64,000 nucleotides of DNA from Fibrisoma limi BUZ 3 (lineage in GTDB: Bacteria; Bacteroidota; Bacteroidia; Cytophagales; Spirosomataceae): positions 1,370,777 through 1,434,776 of the forward strand of contig NZ_CAIT01000006.1 in the NCBI RefSeq assembly GCF_000296815.2, written 5' to 3'. The first letter of the stretch is position 1, and each line of letters begins with the position of its first letter. This document shows positions 25,950-34,405 of the stretch, piece after piece. The notes below the pieces were generated by a model, which saw only the letters and a list, made by a program, of their open reading frames with translations, did not search any database and was not told where the DNA came from. The position numbers and the translations under genes were made by a program.

Positions 25950-26993
25950 TTAGCCTTTCACTACCGTGAACGATGCAATGCCTTCGTACGACTTCAACCG
26001 TTCGCGTTTGGCACTTTTCGGCTTGGCAAACAGATAGAGCGTCCAGTTTCCGGATCTCGGTACGCTGGTCGTCAACTGGTAGGTATCGTCCGACTGCCGG
26101 ACGGTGACGGGTACGTTCGTCAACTGGCCGTTGCCGGGTCGCCCGACGGAGCACATAAACTCCACGTCCGAGTCGTTGTGCAGGGTAAGTGTCAGGGCGT
26201 CGCCGGTGCGGATCAGCCCCGCCTTCGGAAAATTCCGGTCGAAACCCAGCCGGAAATACGCATCGTATACCTTCGGAAACTGGTCGAACTGGGCCTTGCG
26301 GAGTGCCGGACTAAGCAGTTGCCAGCGCGGATCGGTCGGGAAGTGGTTCGCGATGAACGCCGACGGCTCCGTCAGGAAATAGAAATCGTTGGGTTCGCCG
26401 TTGCAGGCGGTCGTTTGCGCCCAAGCCAGATCAAGCAGGTACCAGTCGCCGTCGAGTTTCACCGCATTCCACTCGTGATCGACCCGCTGAATGGGCTGCC
26501 CAGCTTCGTTATCATTCGTGCGGGCGTACCCTTTGATGGTTACGGCCTCGATACCGGCCCGCTTCAGCAGGTGCTTGTACAGCAGCGAAAAGCCTGTGCA
26601 GACCGTCCGGCGTGTACGCAGCACTTTACTGGCGTAATCAACCTCCGATGAATACGTCCGTCCGCTGAATGTGCTCATGTCGTACTTTACGTGCGATGTA
26701 ATCCAGGCGTAAACCGAGCGGGCCTTGGCCAGTTCGCTGCGGGCCGGGGCCGTCAGGTAATCGCTCAGGGTGTTCAGGTTACGGGCCGCCGACTCCGGTG
26801 CGCTTTTGGCGTAGCTGTCGATGGTGCTGTAGTCGATCTCAACAAATTTCGACGGGCGGGGAATTTCCCAATCCCGAGCCCCACCGGCGAGCATACCGTA
26901 GCCAATCGATCCGGCCGGGATGGGGAACGTAAACGCAGTGCTAAAAAAGAAGATAAACAGGGCCATCAACGGCCGGATTATATAGTTTCGCAT
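25950..26993 (-). CDS. secreted transglutaminase-like protein
   Basis: An exported protein of about 347 residues. The preferred start at 26993 gives a proper signal peptide (MRNYIIRPLMALFIFFFSTA); the longer 27011 start adds only MRPNSG. The transglutaminase-like core shows the catalytic Cys in RRTVCTGFSLLYKHL, the His in VDHEWNAVKLDGDWYLLD and the Asp two blocks on (LDLAWAQT), with DYASKVLRTRR ahead of the Cys. The C-terminal part (about 230-345) is a beta-rich domain with GNWTLYLFAKPK resembling the kyphoscoliosis-peptidase-like companion. Probably a periplasmic cysteine protease or cross-linker; substrate unknown. Confidence 0.87.
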   Translation of the reverse strand: MRNYIIRPLMALFIFFFSTAFTFPIPAGSIGYGMLAGGARDWEIPRPSKFVEIDYSTIDSYAKSAPESAARNLNTLSDYLTAPARSELAKARSVYAWITSHVKYDMSTFSGRTYSSEVDYASKVLRTRRTVCTGFSLLYKHLLKRAGIEAVTIKGYARTNDNEAGQPIQRVDHEWNAVKLDGDWYLLDLAWAQTTACNGEPNDFYFLTEPSAFIANHFPTDPRWQLLSPALRKAQFDQFPKVYDAYFRLGFDRNFPKAGLIRTGDALTLTLHNDSDVEFMCSVGRPGNGQLTNVPVTVRQSDDTYQLTTSVPRSGNWTLYLFAKPKSAKRERLKSYEGIASFTVVKG

Positions 26994-27026
26994 TCCGCTA
27001 TTCGGTCTCACAACCAGATAACAAAA

Positions 27027-27527
27027 ATGACTCGTATTTTATTGCTGATTCTGGCCAGTTATCTCCTGTTTATGTCCGACGTTAACGCCCAATTTTCGCC
27101 ACCCACCAGCGCTCAGTCGCCCATGCAAACCTACTCGTTTCGACTTCGACCCGGGCAGGACCTGAAACAGGAACTCGAAGGCATTGTCCGGCGGCAGCGC
27201 ATCGAAGCAGGCGCCGTGGTTACCTGCGTCGGGAGCCTGACTGACGTAACGCTGCGGCTGGCCAATCAGGAAGGATCGAGCGTCTGGCACGGGCATTTCG
27301 AAATCGTTTCGCTCGTTGGCACGCTCTCTACAAACGGCAGCCACCTGCACCTGTCCGTCTCCGATTCAACCGGCCGGACCCTGGGCGGCCACCTGCTCGA
27401 TGGCTGCCGGATTTACACCACGGCCGAACTCGTGATCGGGTTTATGCCGGAGCTTGTGTATGTCCGGGAGCCCGACCCCACCTTTGGGTACAAAGAACTC
27501 GTAGTAAGGAAGCGAAAAAAGAAGTGA
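27027..27527 (+). CDS. secreted PPC/DUF296 domain protein
   Basis: A 166-residue protein with a signal peptide (MTRILLLILASYLLFMSDVNA) and a single PPC (plants and prokaryotes conserved, DUF296) domain: YSFRLRPGQDLKQELEGIVR, IEAGAVVTCVGSLTDVTLRL, HFEIVSLVGTLSTNGSHLHL, LGGHLLDGCRIYTTAELVIG. Stand-alone bacterial PPC proteins form trimers; their function is unclear, and the eukaryotic version is attached to AT-hook DNA-binding proteins. Here the signal peptide puts it outside the cytoplasm, so DNA binding is unlikely. The start is only 33 bases from the divergent transglutaminase start. Confidence 0.9.
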   Translation: MTRILLLILASYLLFMSDVNAQFSPPTSAQSPMQTYSFRLRPGQDLKQELEGIVRRQRIEAGAVVTCVGSLTDVTLRLANQEGSSVWHGHFEIVSLVGTLSTNGSHLHLSVSDSTGRTLGGHLLDGCRIYTTAELVIGFMPELVYVREPDPTFGYKELVVRKRKKK

Positions 27528-27698
27528 AGCGTTCGGGCATTGGTGGTTCTGAATAGTATGAACCTGACGCCACCCGGCACCTAGAAAATACTACATAATC
27601 TCAGGGTTAACTAAACAGGGAAGAAGACAATATAAGCCGGCTTTGTAAACATTTCTCCCTCAAAATTGTCCTATTTAGATAGGGGTTCAATAAATAGT

Positions 27699-30398
27699 AT
27701 GAGGATGAACAGTTTACAACAGGGAGCAGTACTCAGTACATTTTTACTCGTCGGCAGTCAGGTTTACGCGCAGCAGCCCGGTCAGGCAACCGCCGATTCG
27801 GTTCGCCAGGCTACGCCGGTCACGTCGGATACGAGCCGGTCTGCTACGCCCCCGCCTACCCGGCCCGACACGACGCAGTTCAACTCAGCCGATCCGCTGG
27901 ACCCCATGCGAACCCCGCAATCGGCTCAGCCGGCCCAGACGCCAGTTGTTCCACAGACCCAACCCCAGCAACCTACCGATCCTGAGTTACCTGCCGCCGG
28001 TGCCCGCGTCGGTACCGTTCGGGGGCAGTTGGTGGTTGCGCAGAACGGCCAGAACCGCCCCGTCGAATTTGCCAGTATCGGCTTGTTCAGCGCAACGGAT
28101 TCCAGTTCGGCTGGCGGAGGACTGAGCGACGAGAAAGGCCAGTTCGTCATCGACAACCTCCCTCCTGGTAATTACTACATCCTGGTGCAGTCGCTCGGCT
28201 ACGCGGCCAGGACCGTACCCAACATAACCATAACGACCCAGCAGCCGACGGTCAGCCTGGGGAGTGTCCGGCTGAACGAAACGGCCCGCCAACTGGAAGA
28301 AGTGGTGGTGCAGGGGCAAAAGCAACTGATCGATTATTCGCTCGACCGCAAGATCGTCAACGTCGACCAGTTGCCGACGGCGCTGGGCGGCACCGCTACC
28401 GATATTCTTCAGAATGTTCCGTCGGTTACGATCGATGCCGACGGGGTACTGAGTCTGCGGGGAAGCAGCAACGTGATTATTCTTGTCGACGGTAAACCAT
28501 CGGGTCTGACGGGTCTCGACCGACAGGCCGTACTGGAGCAGATTCCGGCCAGCAACATCGAACGGGTCGAACTCATCACCAATCCCTCGTCGCGCTACGA
28601 TGCCGACGGGGCGGCCGGTATCATCAACATCATCCTGAAAAAGCAGCAGGCCCAGGGATTCAACGGCAACGTTCAGGTCAACGTCGGCACCCGCGATAAG
28701 TACAATACCTCAATCAACCTGAATTACCGGGTCAAAAACCTCAATCTGTTCGGTAGCTACAACTTCCGCGACGAGCGCCGGTTCAGCTACCGGAACTCCG
28801 ACCGGCAAAACCTGTTCGAGAATGACTCGACCAGTTTTCTGTTGCAGCGTAACGATGGCTTCCGGTCGGGGGTTAACAACAACCTGCGGCTTGGTTTCGA
28901 CTATGCGTTGACCAAACGCGACAACATCACGGCTTCGGTACTGTACCGACCGCAGTACGACCGGGACGTCAGTTCGGAAACGATCAACACGCTCGACGGC
29001 GATCGGGCGCTGCTGGGGCAGATTCTGCGGCTGACCGAAGAGCGGGAGCCCGAGCGTGGCTTCGACTACGTGTTCGGCTACGCCCGTACGTTTGAGAAAC
29101 CCGGCCGGAAACTTAATTTCGACGCGACGCTCTCGACCAACAATAGCATCGAATACACGGACTACCAGCTCTCGACCGATCTGCCGGCGTATCTGATTAC
29201 GCCCAACCTGCGGGCTGGTCGCCAGGAGAGCACCAACGATGAGAACAACCGGGTGTCGGTGCTGCAACTGGATTTCGTGGAGCCATTCGGGGGGAAGAAA
29301 CGCTTTGAAGCTGGTCTGAAACAAACCAATCGCTACCAGAACGCCGACTACGTTTTCATTGATTACCTCTACGGTTTTCCGGTGCTGAACACCAATATCA
29401 GCAACAACTTCATCTACGACGAACGTACCAGCGCAGCCTACGTAAACTTTGGGGATGAGTTTAAAACGTTCAGCTACCAGGTGGGTCTGCGGACGGAATA
29501 TACCAACATCGTCACCGACCAGCGCACGACATCGCAGCGCAATACGCGCGACTACATCTATCTGTTTCCGAGCGCCTTCCTGAACTACAACATCAGCAAA
29601 GAGCAGAAAATGCAGGTCAACTACAGCCGACGTATCAACCGGCCATCGCAGCGGTCGCTGAACCCGTTTATCGATCTGAGTGACCCGCTGAACATCCGCT
29701 TCGGGAACCCGTTCCTGAACCCCGAACTGATCAATTCGTTTGAGGTTAGCCACCTCTGGTACGGCAAAACGACCTCGCTGACGTCGTCGCTGTTTTTCCG
29801 TCGGTCGACCAACGACGTGACGCGCTTCCAGACCCTGCGGCCCGACGGCGTTACGGAACAGACGTTCCTGAACCTCAACCGCTCGCAGAATTACGGCGTC
29901 GAGGTTGTGCTGAGTCAGGACATCCTGAAATGGTGGAAAGCCAACGGTACGTTCTCGTTTTTCCGATCCAACATTCAGCCGGGGCCGGGCGTACCGGAAG
30001 GGCTGAATCGGAGCAACCAGAGCTGGACTGCCCGACTCAACTCGACCATTAGCCCCTGGAAAGGCACCGACATGCAGGTGACAGTCAACTACCGGTCGCC
30101 GTTCATCGTAGCGCAGGGCACCATCAACGGCTTCTTCAACGTGGACTTCGGCATGAAGCAGAATGTTCTCAAAGGGCGGGGCTCCATCAACTTCCGCGTC
30201 AGCGACATATTCAATACGCTCCGGTTCAGTATTGATACGTTCGGACCTAACTTCATTTCGAACACCGTAGCCAAACGTGAAAGCCGCATCGCCTTCATTG
30301 GCTTTAGCTACCGACTCAGCCGGCAGGCTACCCGCGACCGGGAACGCGACCGCGACGAACGCCGGGACGATCAGGATAATGGCGATGATGAATTTTAG
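27699..30398 (+). CDS. TonB-dependent outer-membrane receptor
   Basis: An 899-residue receptor expected to import a substrate across the outer membrane using TonB energy. The ATG at 27699 gives a signal peptide (MRMNSLQQGAVLSTFLLVG). After a Thr/Pro/Gln-rich linker (to about 105), residues about 110-205 are a carboxypeptidase-regulatory-like beta domain (GTVRGQLVVAQNGQN, GYAARTVPNITITTQ). The plug domain follows (DILQNVPSVTIDADGVLSLR, then VIILVDGKPSG, ERVELITNPSSRYDADGAAG). The rest is a 22-strand-type outer-membrane barrel (family of OMP_b-brl_3) ending in a highly charged tail (RDRERDRDERRDDQDN) and a terminal Phe. No SusD partner is adjacent. The 589-codon frame on the other strand is a shadow. 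Confidence 0.93.
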   Translation: MRMNSLQQGAVLSTFLLVGSQVYAQQPGQATADSVRQATPVTSDTSRSATPPPTRPDTTQFNSADPLDPMRTPQSAQPAQTPVVPQTQPQQPTDPELPAAGARVGTVRGQLVVAQNGQNRPVEFASIGLFSATDSSSAGGGLSDEKGQFVIDNLPPGNYYILVQSLGYAARTVPNITITTQQPTVSLGSVRLNETARQLEEVVVQGQKQLIDYSLDRKIVNVDQLPTALGGTATDILQNVPSVTIDADGVLSLRGSSNVIILVDGKPSGLTGLDRQAVLEQIPASNIERVELITNPSSRYDADGAAGIINIILKKQQAQGFNGNVQVNVGTRDKYNTSINLNYRVKNLNLFGSYNFRDERRFSYRNSDRQNLFENDSTSFLLQRNDGFRSGVNNNLRLGFDYALTKRDNITASVLYRPQYDRDVSSETINTLDGDRALLGQILRLTEEREPERGFDYVFGYARTFEKPGRKLNFDATLSTNNSIEYTDYQLSTDLPAYLITPNLRAGRQESTNDENNRVSVLQLDFVEPFGGKKRFEAGLKQTNRYQNADYVFIDYLYGFPVLNTNISNNFIYDERTSAAYVNFGDEFKTFSYQVGLRTEYTNIVTDQRTTSQRNTRDYIYLFPSAFLNYNISKEQKMQVNYSRRINRPSQRSLNPFIDLSDPLNIRFGNPFLNPELINSFEVSHLWYGKTTSLTSSLFFRRSTNDVTRFQTLRPDGVTEQTFLNLNRSQNYGVEVVLSQDILKWWKANGTFSFFRSNIQPGPGVPEGLNRSNQSWTARLNSTISPWKGTDMQVTVNYRSPFIVAQGTINGFFNVDFGMKQNVLKGRGSINFRVSDIFNTLRFSIDTFGPNFISNTVAKRESRIAFIGFSYRLSRQATRDRERDRDERRDDQDNGDDEF

Positions 30399-30508
30399 CG
30401 AATAGGTGCACAGACGACACCTTTTCGTCGCCAGGTGTCGCTTTAACGTCGTCGACGGGTAATCAGTAGGCAGGTGCAAACACTTCCTTTTCTGGTTTTA
30501 CTACGTTC

Positions 30509-32458
30509 ATGACTAACCTGTTCTCTGGATTACTTCGGGCCGGGTCCGGCGCTTGCCTGATCATGGGTTCACTGGGCGCTGCTCTTGCGCAGACGCCCGC
30601 TCCCACCAACGTACCCCGTGCGGCTCCAATTATGAGCCGCTGGGAAAAGCAGCTCACAGCCGAGAATGCCTGGCGTGAGTATCCCCGCCCGCAGTTGGTA
30701 CGTCAACAGTGGCAAAACCTGAACGGTCTGTGGGAGTATGCCATTACGCCCAAAACTGCCCCTGCCCCAACGACCTTCGGCGGGCAGATTCTGGTACCGT
30801 TCTGTGTCGAATCGACGGTATCGAAAGTCAACAAACCCCTCACGCCCGACCAGCGGCTGTGGTATCGCCGGAACGTAACGGTCCCCCGCGAGTGGAACGG
30901 GCAGCGGGTGTTACTGCATTTCGGAGCCGTCGATTACGAGTGCAGCCTATGGATAAACGGCGGGCTGGTCGGATCGCACACGGGCGGGTCGGATGCGTTC
31001 TCCTTCGACGTGACGGATTACCTGAAAGATGGCCAGAATCAGGTACTGCTGGGCGTAACAGACCCAACCTCGACCGGCGAACAGCCCCGGGGCAAGCAAC
31101 TGCTGAACCCCAACGGTATCTGGTACACACCGGTGTCGGGCATCTGGCAAACGGTCTGGATGGAGCCGGTGCCCAAACAGACGTACATTGACGAAGTGCG
31201 CGTAACGCCGGAGGTCGATTCAGGCCGCGTACGGGTTGAGGTGCTGCTGGACAAACCGGCCAACAACCGCACAACCGCCATTCGGCTGACGGCGCTGGAC
31301 GGTAACCAAACCATTGCAACCACGCTCGTGCGGGCCGGCCGGGTGGCATACCTGCCCATCCGCACGCCCAAACTCTGGTCCCCCGACCGCCCGTTTCTTT
31401 ACAACCTACGCGCAGAAGTGGTGACGGTCAACGACCCGTTCGAGGGTGTAGCCAACAACCAGCGTCCCCGGCGCGGAGCACCCGCTGAGCAAACCGCCTA
31501 CGCCAGCGCGACCGTAACGGGTAGCCCGGCAGATGCGGTAACGAGCTATTTCGCCATGCGCAAAATTACCATTGGTCGGCGGCCTGATGCTTCGACCAAT
31601 CAGCCGGTGCTTCTGCTGAACAACGAGTTCGTGTTCCAGAACGGGCCGCTCGATCAGGGCTGGTGGCCGGGCAGTCTGCTGACCCCACCGTCCGACGAAG
31701 CCATGAGCTTCGAGATCGACTTCCTGAAAAAATCAGGCTTCAACATGCTCCGCAAACACATCAAAGTGGAGCCGGCCCGATACTACTACCTGTGCGACAA
31801 ACTGGGCATACTGGTGTGGCAGGATATGCCGTCGGGTTTTCTGGAAGGGCAGAACGAATCGCCGGGGGATGTGGCCGAGCCGCTACGTCGATCGAAAGGC
31901 AAAGAGCAGTTTGAGCTGGAACTTCGCCGGATGATGAACCAACTGCACAACCATCCCAGCATTGTAACGTGGGTGGTGCATAACGAAGGCTGGGGCCAGT
32001 ACGAAAACGAGCGGCTTGCCGCCTGGGTGAAGGGCCTCGATCCGAGCCGGGTCGTCAACGCCGTTAGTGGCTGGAACGACCGGGGCGCGGGCGATTTCTA
32101 CGATATTCACACTTATGAACCCGAGCCACGAGCCCCGGCTCCGAAAACGGACCGTGTGGTGGTGATTGGCGAATTTGGCGGCATTGGCTGGCCGGTACAG
32201 GGGCACCTCTGGAACCCGGAAATGCGCAACTGGGGCTACCAGACGTATCAATCGGCAGATGAGGTACTGAAAGCGTATCAGAAAAAATACGCCAAGATCG
32301 TTGACTACTACCAGAATCAGGCACTTTCGGCGGCTGTCTACACCCAAACGACCGACGTAGAGGGCGAAGTAAACGGCCTGCTGACCTACGATCGGGAGGT
32401 GATCAAAATTCCCGTCGAAACGCTACGTAAGATCCACGCGCCTTTATTCAAGAAGTAA
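30509..32458 (+). CDS. secreted glycoside hydrolase family 2 enzyme
   Basis: A 649-residue beta-glycosidase. A signal peptide (LLRAGSGACLIMGSLGAALA, just after the start) is followed by the sugar-binding jelly-roll domain (LNGLWEYAIT, LWYRRNVTVPREWNGQRVLL, VDYECSLWINGGLVGSHTGG), an immunoglobulin-like middle domain, and the TIM barrel. The acid/base Glu lies in VTWVVHNEGWGQ at about residue 495, and VVVIGEFGGIGW supplies the likely nucleophile. Family 2 includes beta-galactosidase, glucuronidase and mannosidase; I cannot choose between them. The enolase-superfamily gene follows in the same direction, perhaps as part of sugar-acid catabolism. Confidence 0.9.
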   Translation: MTNLFSGLLRAGSGACLIMGSLGAALAQTPAPTNVPRAAPIMSRWEKQLTAENAWREYPRPQLVRQQWQNLNGLWEYAITPKTAPAPTTFGGQILVPFCVESTVSKVNKPLTPDQRLWYRRNVTVPREWNGQRVLLHFGAVDYECSLWINGGLVGSHTGGSDAFSFDVTDYLKDGQNQVLLGVTDPTSTGEQPRGKQLLNPNGIWYTPVSGIWQTVWMEPVPKQTYIDEVRVTPEVDSGRVRVEVLLDKPANNRTTAIRLTALDGNQTIATTLVRAGRVAYLPIRTPKLWSPDRPFLYNLRAEVVTVNDPFEGVANNQRPRRGAPAEQTAYASATVTGSPADAVTSYFAMRKITIGRRPDASTNQPVLLLNNEFVFQNGPLDQGWWPGSLLTPPSDEAMSFEIDFLKKSGFNMLRKHIKVEPARYYYLCDKLGILVWQDMPSGFLEGQNESPGDVAEPLRRSKGKEQFELELRRMMNQLHNHPSIVTWVVHNEGWGQYENERLAAWVKGLDPSRVVNAVSGWNDRGAGDFYDIHTYEPEPRAPAPKTDRVVVIGEFGGIGWPVQGHLWNPEMRNWGYQTYQSADEVLKAYQKKYAKIVDYYQNQALSAAVYTQTTDVEGEVNGLLTYDREVIKIPVETLRKIHAPLFKK

Positions 32459-32466
32459 GCTGATCC

Positions 32467-32508
32467 GGCAAACGGGCGTAGGATCAGAAATACCTACGCC
32501 CATTTGCC
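32467..32508 (+). terminator. hairpin after the GH2 gene
   Basis: Arms 32467-32482 and 32493-32508 pair over 16 bases with one mismatch and a 10-base loop, starting 8 bases after the GH2 stop codon. No strong T-run follows, so it could be a terminator or a message-stabilising structure before the next gene. Confidence 0.6.
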
Positions 32509-32540
32509 GCCACATTCGTTTCCCCTAACCCGTTTCGTAT

Positions 32541-33752
32541 ATGAACCGCAGGCATTTTCTCCACCAACTGACCGGTGCTACCGCTTCTGCTTTTACGCTG
32601 GGCCAGACAGCCGCTGCTCGAACCCTTTATTTCGCGGGGTTCGACGACCTGATGAAACACCGCATCGCTGATGTCCGGTACACTGAAGCCCAGTTGAAAT
32701 GGCCACGGTTTGTCGGCAAAAATGCCCGGCGCGATATTCACGGGTACGGCCCCAAGGTCACGGTCTGTACGCTCACGACCGATCAGGGCGCGAAAGGCTG
32801 GGGACTGCCCAACGGTCGGCGCAGCGACGAGCTGATTACCTACGTGAAAGGCAAGCGGGTTGCCGACCTCTTCCGGCCGGACATGGGCGTTACAGACCCC
32901 AGAGCACTGGCCTTTGACGTACCACTGCACGATCTGGCAGGCGTCATTCTAAACCAGCCCGTGTATCAGCTACTCGGTCAGCAAAATCCTATGCTGACCA
33001 AGAGTTACAGCGGGATGATTTACTTCGATGAGCTTGACCCCAAAGCCGGACCGGTACAGACGCTGGCAAACGGGATGGACAACATTCTGGAAAACTGCGC
33101 CAGCGACTACAAACTGGGCTACCGGCAGTTTAAGCTCAAAATTGGGCGCGGCAATATGTGGATGCCCAAAGAGGCAGGTTTGCAACGCGACATTGATGTG
33201 ACGAAACTAGTTGCCAAAACCTTCCCCGACTGCGAGATTCTGGTCGATGCCAACGACGGCTATACCGTCGACAGCACCATTGCCTACCTCAAAGGCATCG
33301 GTGATATTCCGCTGTTCTGGATGGAGGAACCCTTCGCCGAAACGGTAGCCGACTACCGGAAACTACGCGCCTGGACCCGCGTTAATAAACCCAAAACCCT
33401 CTTGGCCGACGGCGAATACGACCCCGATCAGACCTTGCTGCGCGAACTGTGCGAGCAAAAACTGATTGATGTGCACATTACCGACATCATGGGCTATGGC
33501 TTCACGCCCTGGCGGAAGTTGATGCCGGAGCTGAAAAAAATGGGTATTCAGGCGTCGCCACATGCGTTCGGGGAGGTATTGAAAACCAACTACATCGCTC
33601 ACCTGACCGGGGCGCTGGGCAACACCGTCACCATTGAGGGCGTTCCCTGCACCAGCGATGATATTGACTTCGGCGATTACAAAATCGTTGGTGGGCAGAT
33701 TGTCCCCTCGCCCGCACCCGGATTTGGTATGAAACTACTCAAAACCGCTTGA
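32541..33752 (+). CDS. exported enolase-superfamily (mandelate racemase/muconate cycloisomerase-like) enzyme
   Basis: A 403-residue protein with a twin-arginine-like signal (MNRRHFLHQLTGATASAFTL). The enolase-superfamily barrel has the KxK pair in YRQFKLKIGRGNMWMPK (about 195), metal ligands in LVDANDGYTV, WMEEPFAE and LLADGEYD, and a late His in ASPHAFGEVL that suits the mandelate-racemase subgroup. Substrate could be a sugar acid, fitting its position downstream of a GH2 glycosidase, but this cannot be decided from sequence. A Tat signal is unusual for this superfamily but common in its Bacteroidota members. It converges on a two-component operon with 20 bases between stops. Confidence 0.85.
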   Translation: MNRRHFLHQLTGATASAFTLGQTAAARTLYFAGFDDLMKHRIADVRYTEAQLKWPRFVGKNARRDIHGYGPKVTVCTLTTDQGAKGWGLPNGRRSDELITYVKGKRVADLFRPDMGVTDPRALAFDVPLHDLAGVILNQPVYQLLGQQNPMLTKSYSGMIYFDELDPKAGPVQTLANGMDNILENCASDYKLGYRQFKLKIGRGNMWMPKEAGLQRDIDVTKLVAKTFPDCEILVDANDGYTVDSTIAYLKGIGDIPLFWMEEPFAETVADYRKLRAWTRVNKPKTLLADGEYDPDQTLLRELCEQKLIDVHITDIMGYGFTPWRKLMPELKKMGIQASPHAFGEVLKTNYIAHLTGALGNTVTIEGVPCTSDDIDFGDYKIVGGQIVPSPAPGFGMKLLKTA

Positions 33753-33772
33753 CCACCCGTTTCTGTTCTGAC

Positions 33773-34405
33773 CTATTTCCGGCCGAGGTACTTGTTGACG
33801 GCCTCGACTTTAGAATGGACCTGGAGCTTTTCGTAGATGTTGAAGATGTGCTTCCGCACGGTGGTTGGGCTGATGAACAGTTCATCGGCCACTTCCTTGT
33901 GGCTGTAGCCCTTCGACAGGCGGTCGAGGATTTCGCGTTCGCGGGAGGTCAGTACGTCCAGTTCGCTGGATTTGACGGGTGCCTGGTAAAACGAGCCGAC
34001 AATCTTGCGGGCAATGGTGCTGCTCATCGGTGAACCGCCCTGGTGCAGTTCGCTGATGGCTTCCAGCAGTTTGTGGGGGGCGCTCCGTTTCAAGATGTAC
34101 GAGTTAGCCCCCGCTTTGAGCGCTTCGAACACCAGCTCGTCTTCATCGTAGGCCGTACACATCATGAACTGGGTCCGGGGGCAGAGAGGCTTGAGCTGGC
34201 GGACGCAGTCGATTCCGTTCATCCCCGGCAGGCCAATATCCATCAGTACAATATCCACCGGATGCCCGGGCAGGTCCACCAGCGCATCCTCCGCCGTGGC
34301 ATAAGCCGCCCGGCACACAAATCCATCCGCCCCGCCGATCAGAATGCTCAGCGACTGCCGGATTTCGTCCTTGTCTTCAACGATGGCAACGGTAATGGTA
34401 TTCAT
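33773..34405 (-). CDS. NarL-family response regulator
   Basis: A 210-residue DNA-binding response regulator. The receiver (about 5-120) has the acidic pocket VAIVEDKDE, the phospho-acceptor Asp in VDIVLMDIGLPGMNG and the Lys in SYILKRSAPH. The C-terminal LuxR-type helix-turn-helix (about 145-205) has LTSREREILDRLSKGYSHKE and VRKHIFNIYEKLQVHSKVEA. Its start overlaps the stop of the upstream sensor kinase by four bases, so it is cotranslated with its cognate kinase. Target genes are unknown. Confidence 0.96.
   Translation of the reverse strand: MNTITVAIVEDKDEIRQSLSILIGGADGFVCRAAYATAEDALVDLPGHPVDIVLMDIGLPGMNGIDCVRQLKPLCPRTQFMMCTAYDEDELVFEALKAGANSYILKRSAPHKLLEAISELHQGGSPMSSTIARKIVGSFYQAPVKSSELDVLTSREREILDRLSKGYSHKEVADELFISPTTVRKHIFNIYEKLQVHSKVEAVNKYLGRK

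Noticed and set aside
25308-26651. 447-codon plus-strand frame overlapping cobT and the transglutaminase gene
   Set aside because: It overlaps two well supported genes in other frames and has the Arg/Gly-rich composition of a shadow.
30399-30470. Short inverted repeat (CGACACC/GGTGTCG) after the TonB receptor
   Set aside because: Only seven base pairs with a long loop and no T-run; too weak to call a terminator.
28710-30479. 589-codon open frame antisense to the TonB receptor
   Set aside because: The sense gene shows plug and barrel motifs throughout. The antisense product has no recognisable domain, and the length is explained by codon bias of the receptor.
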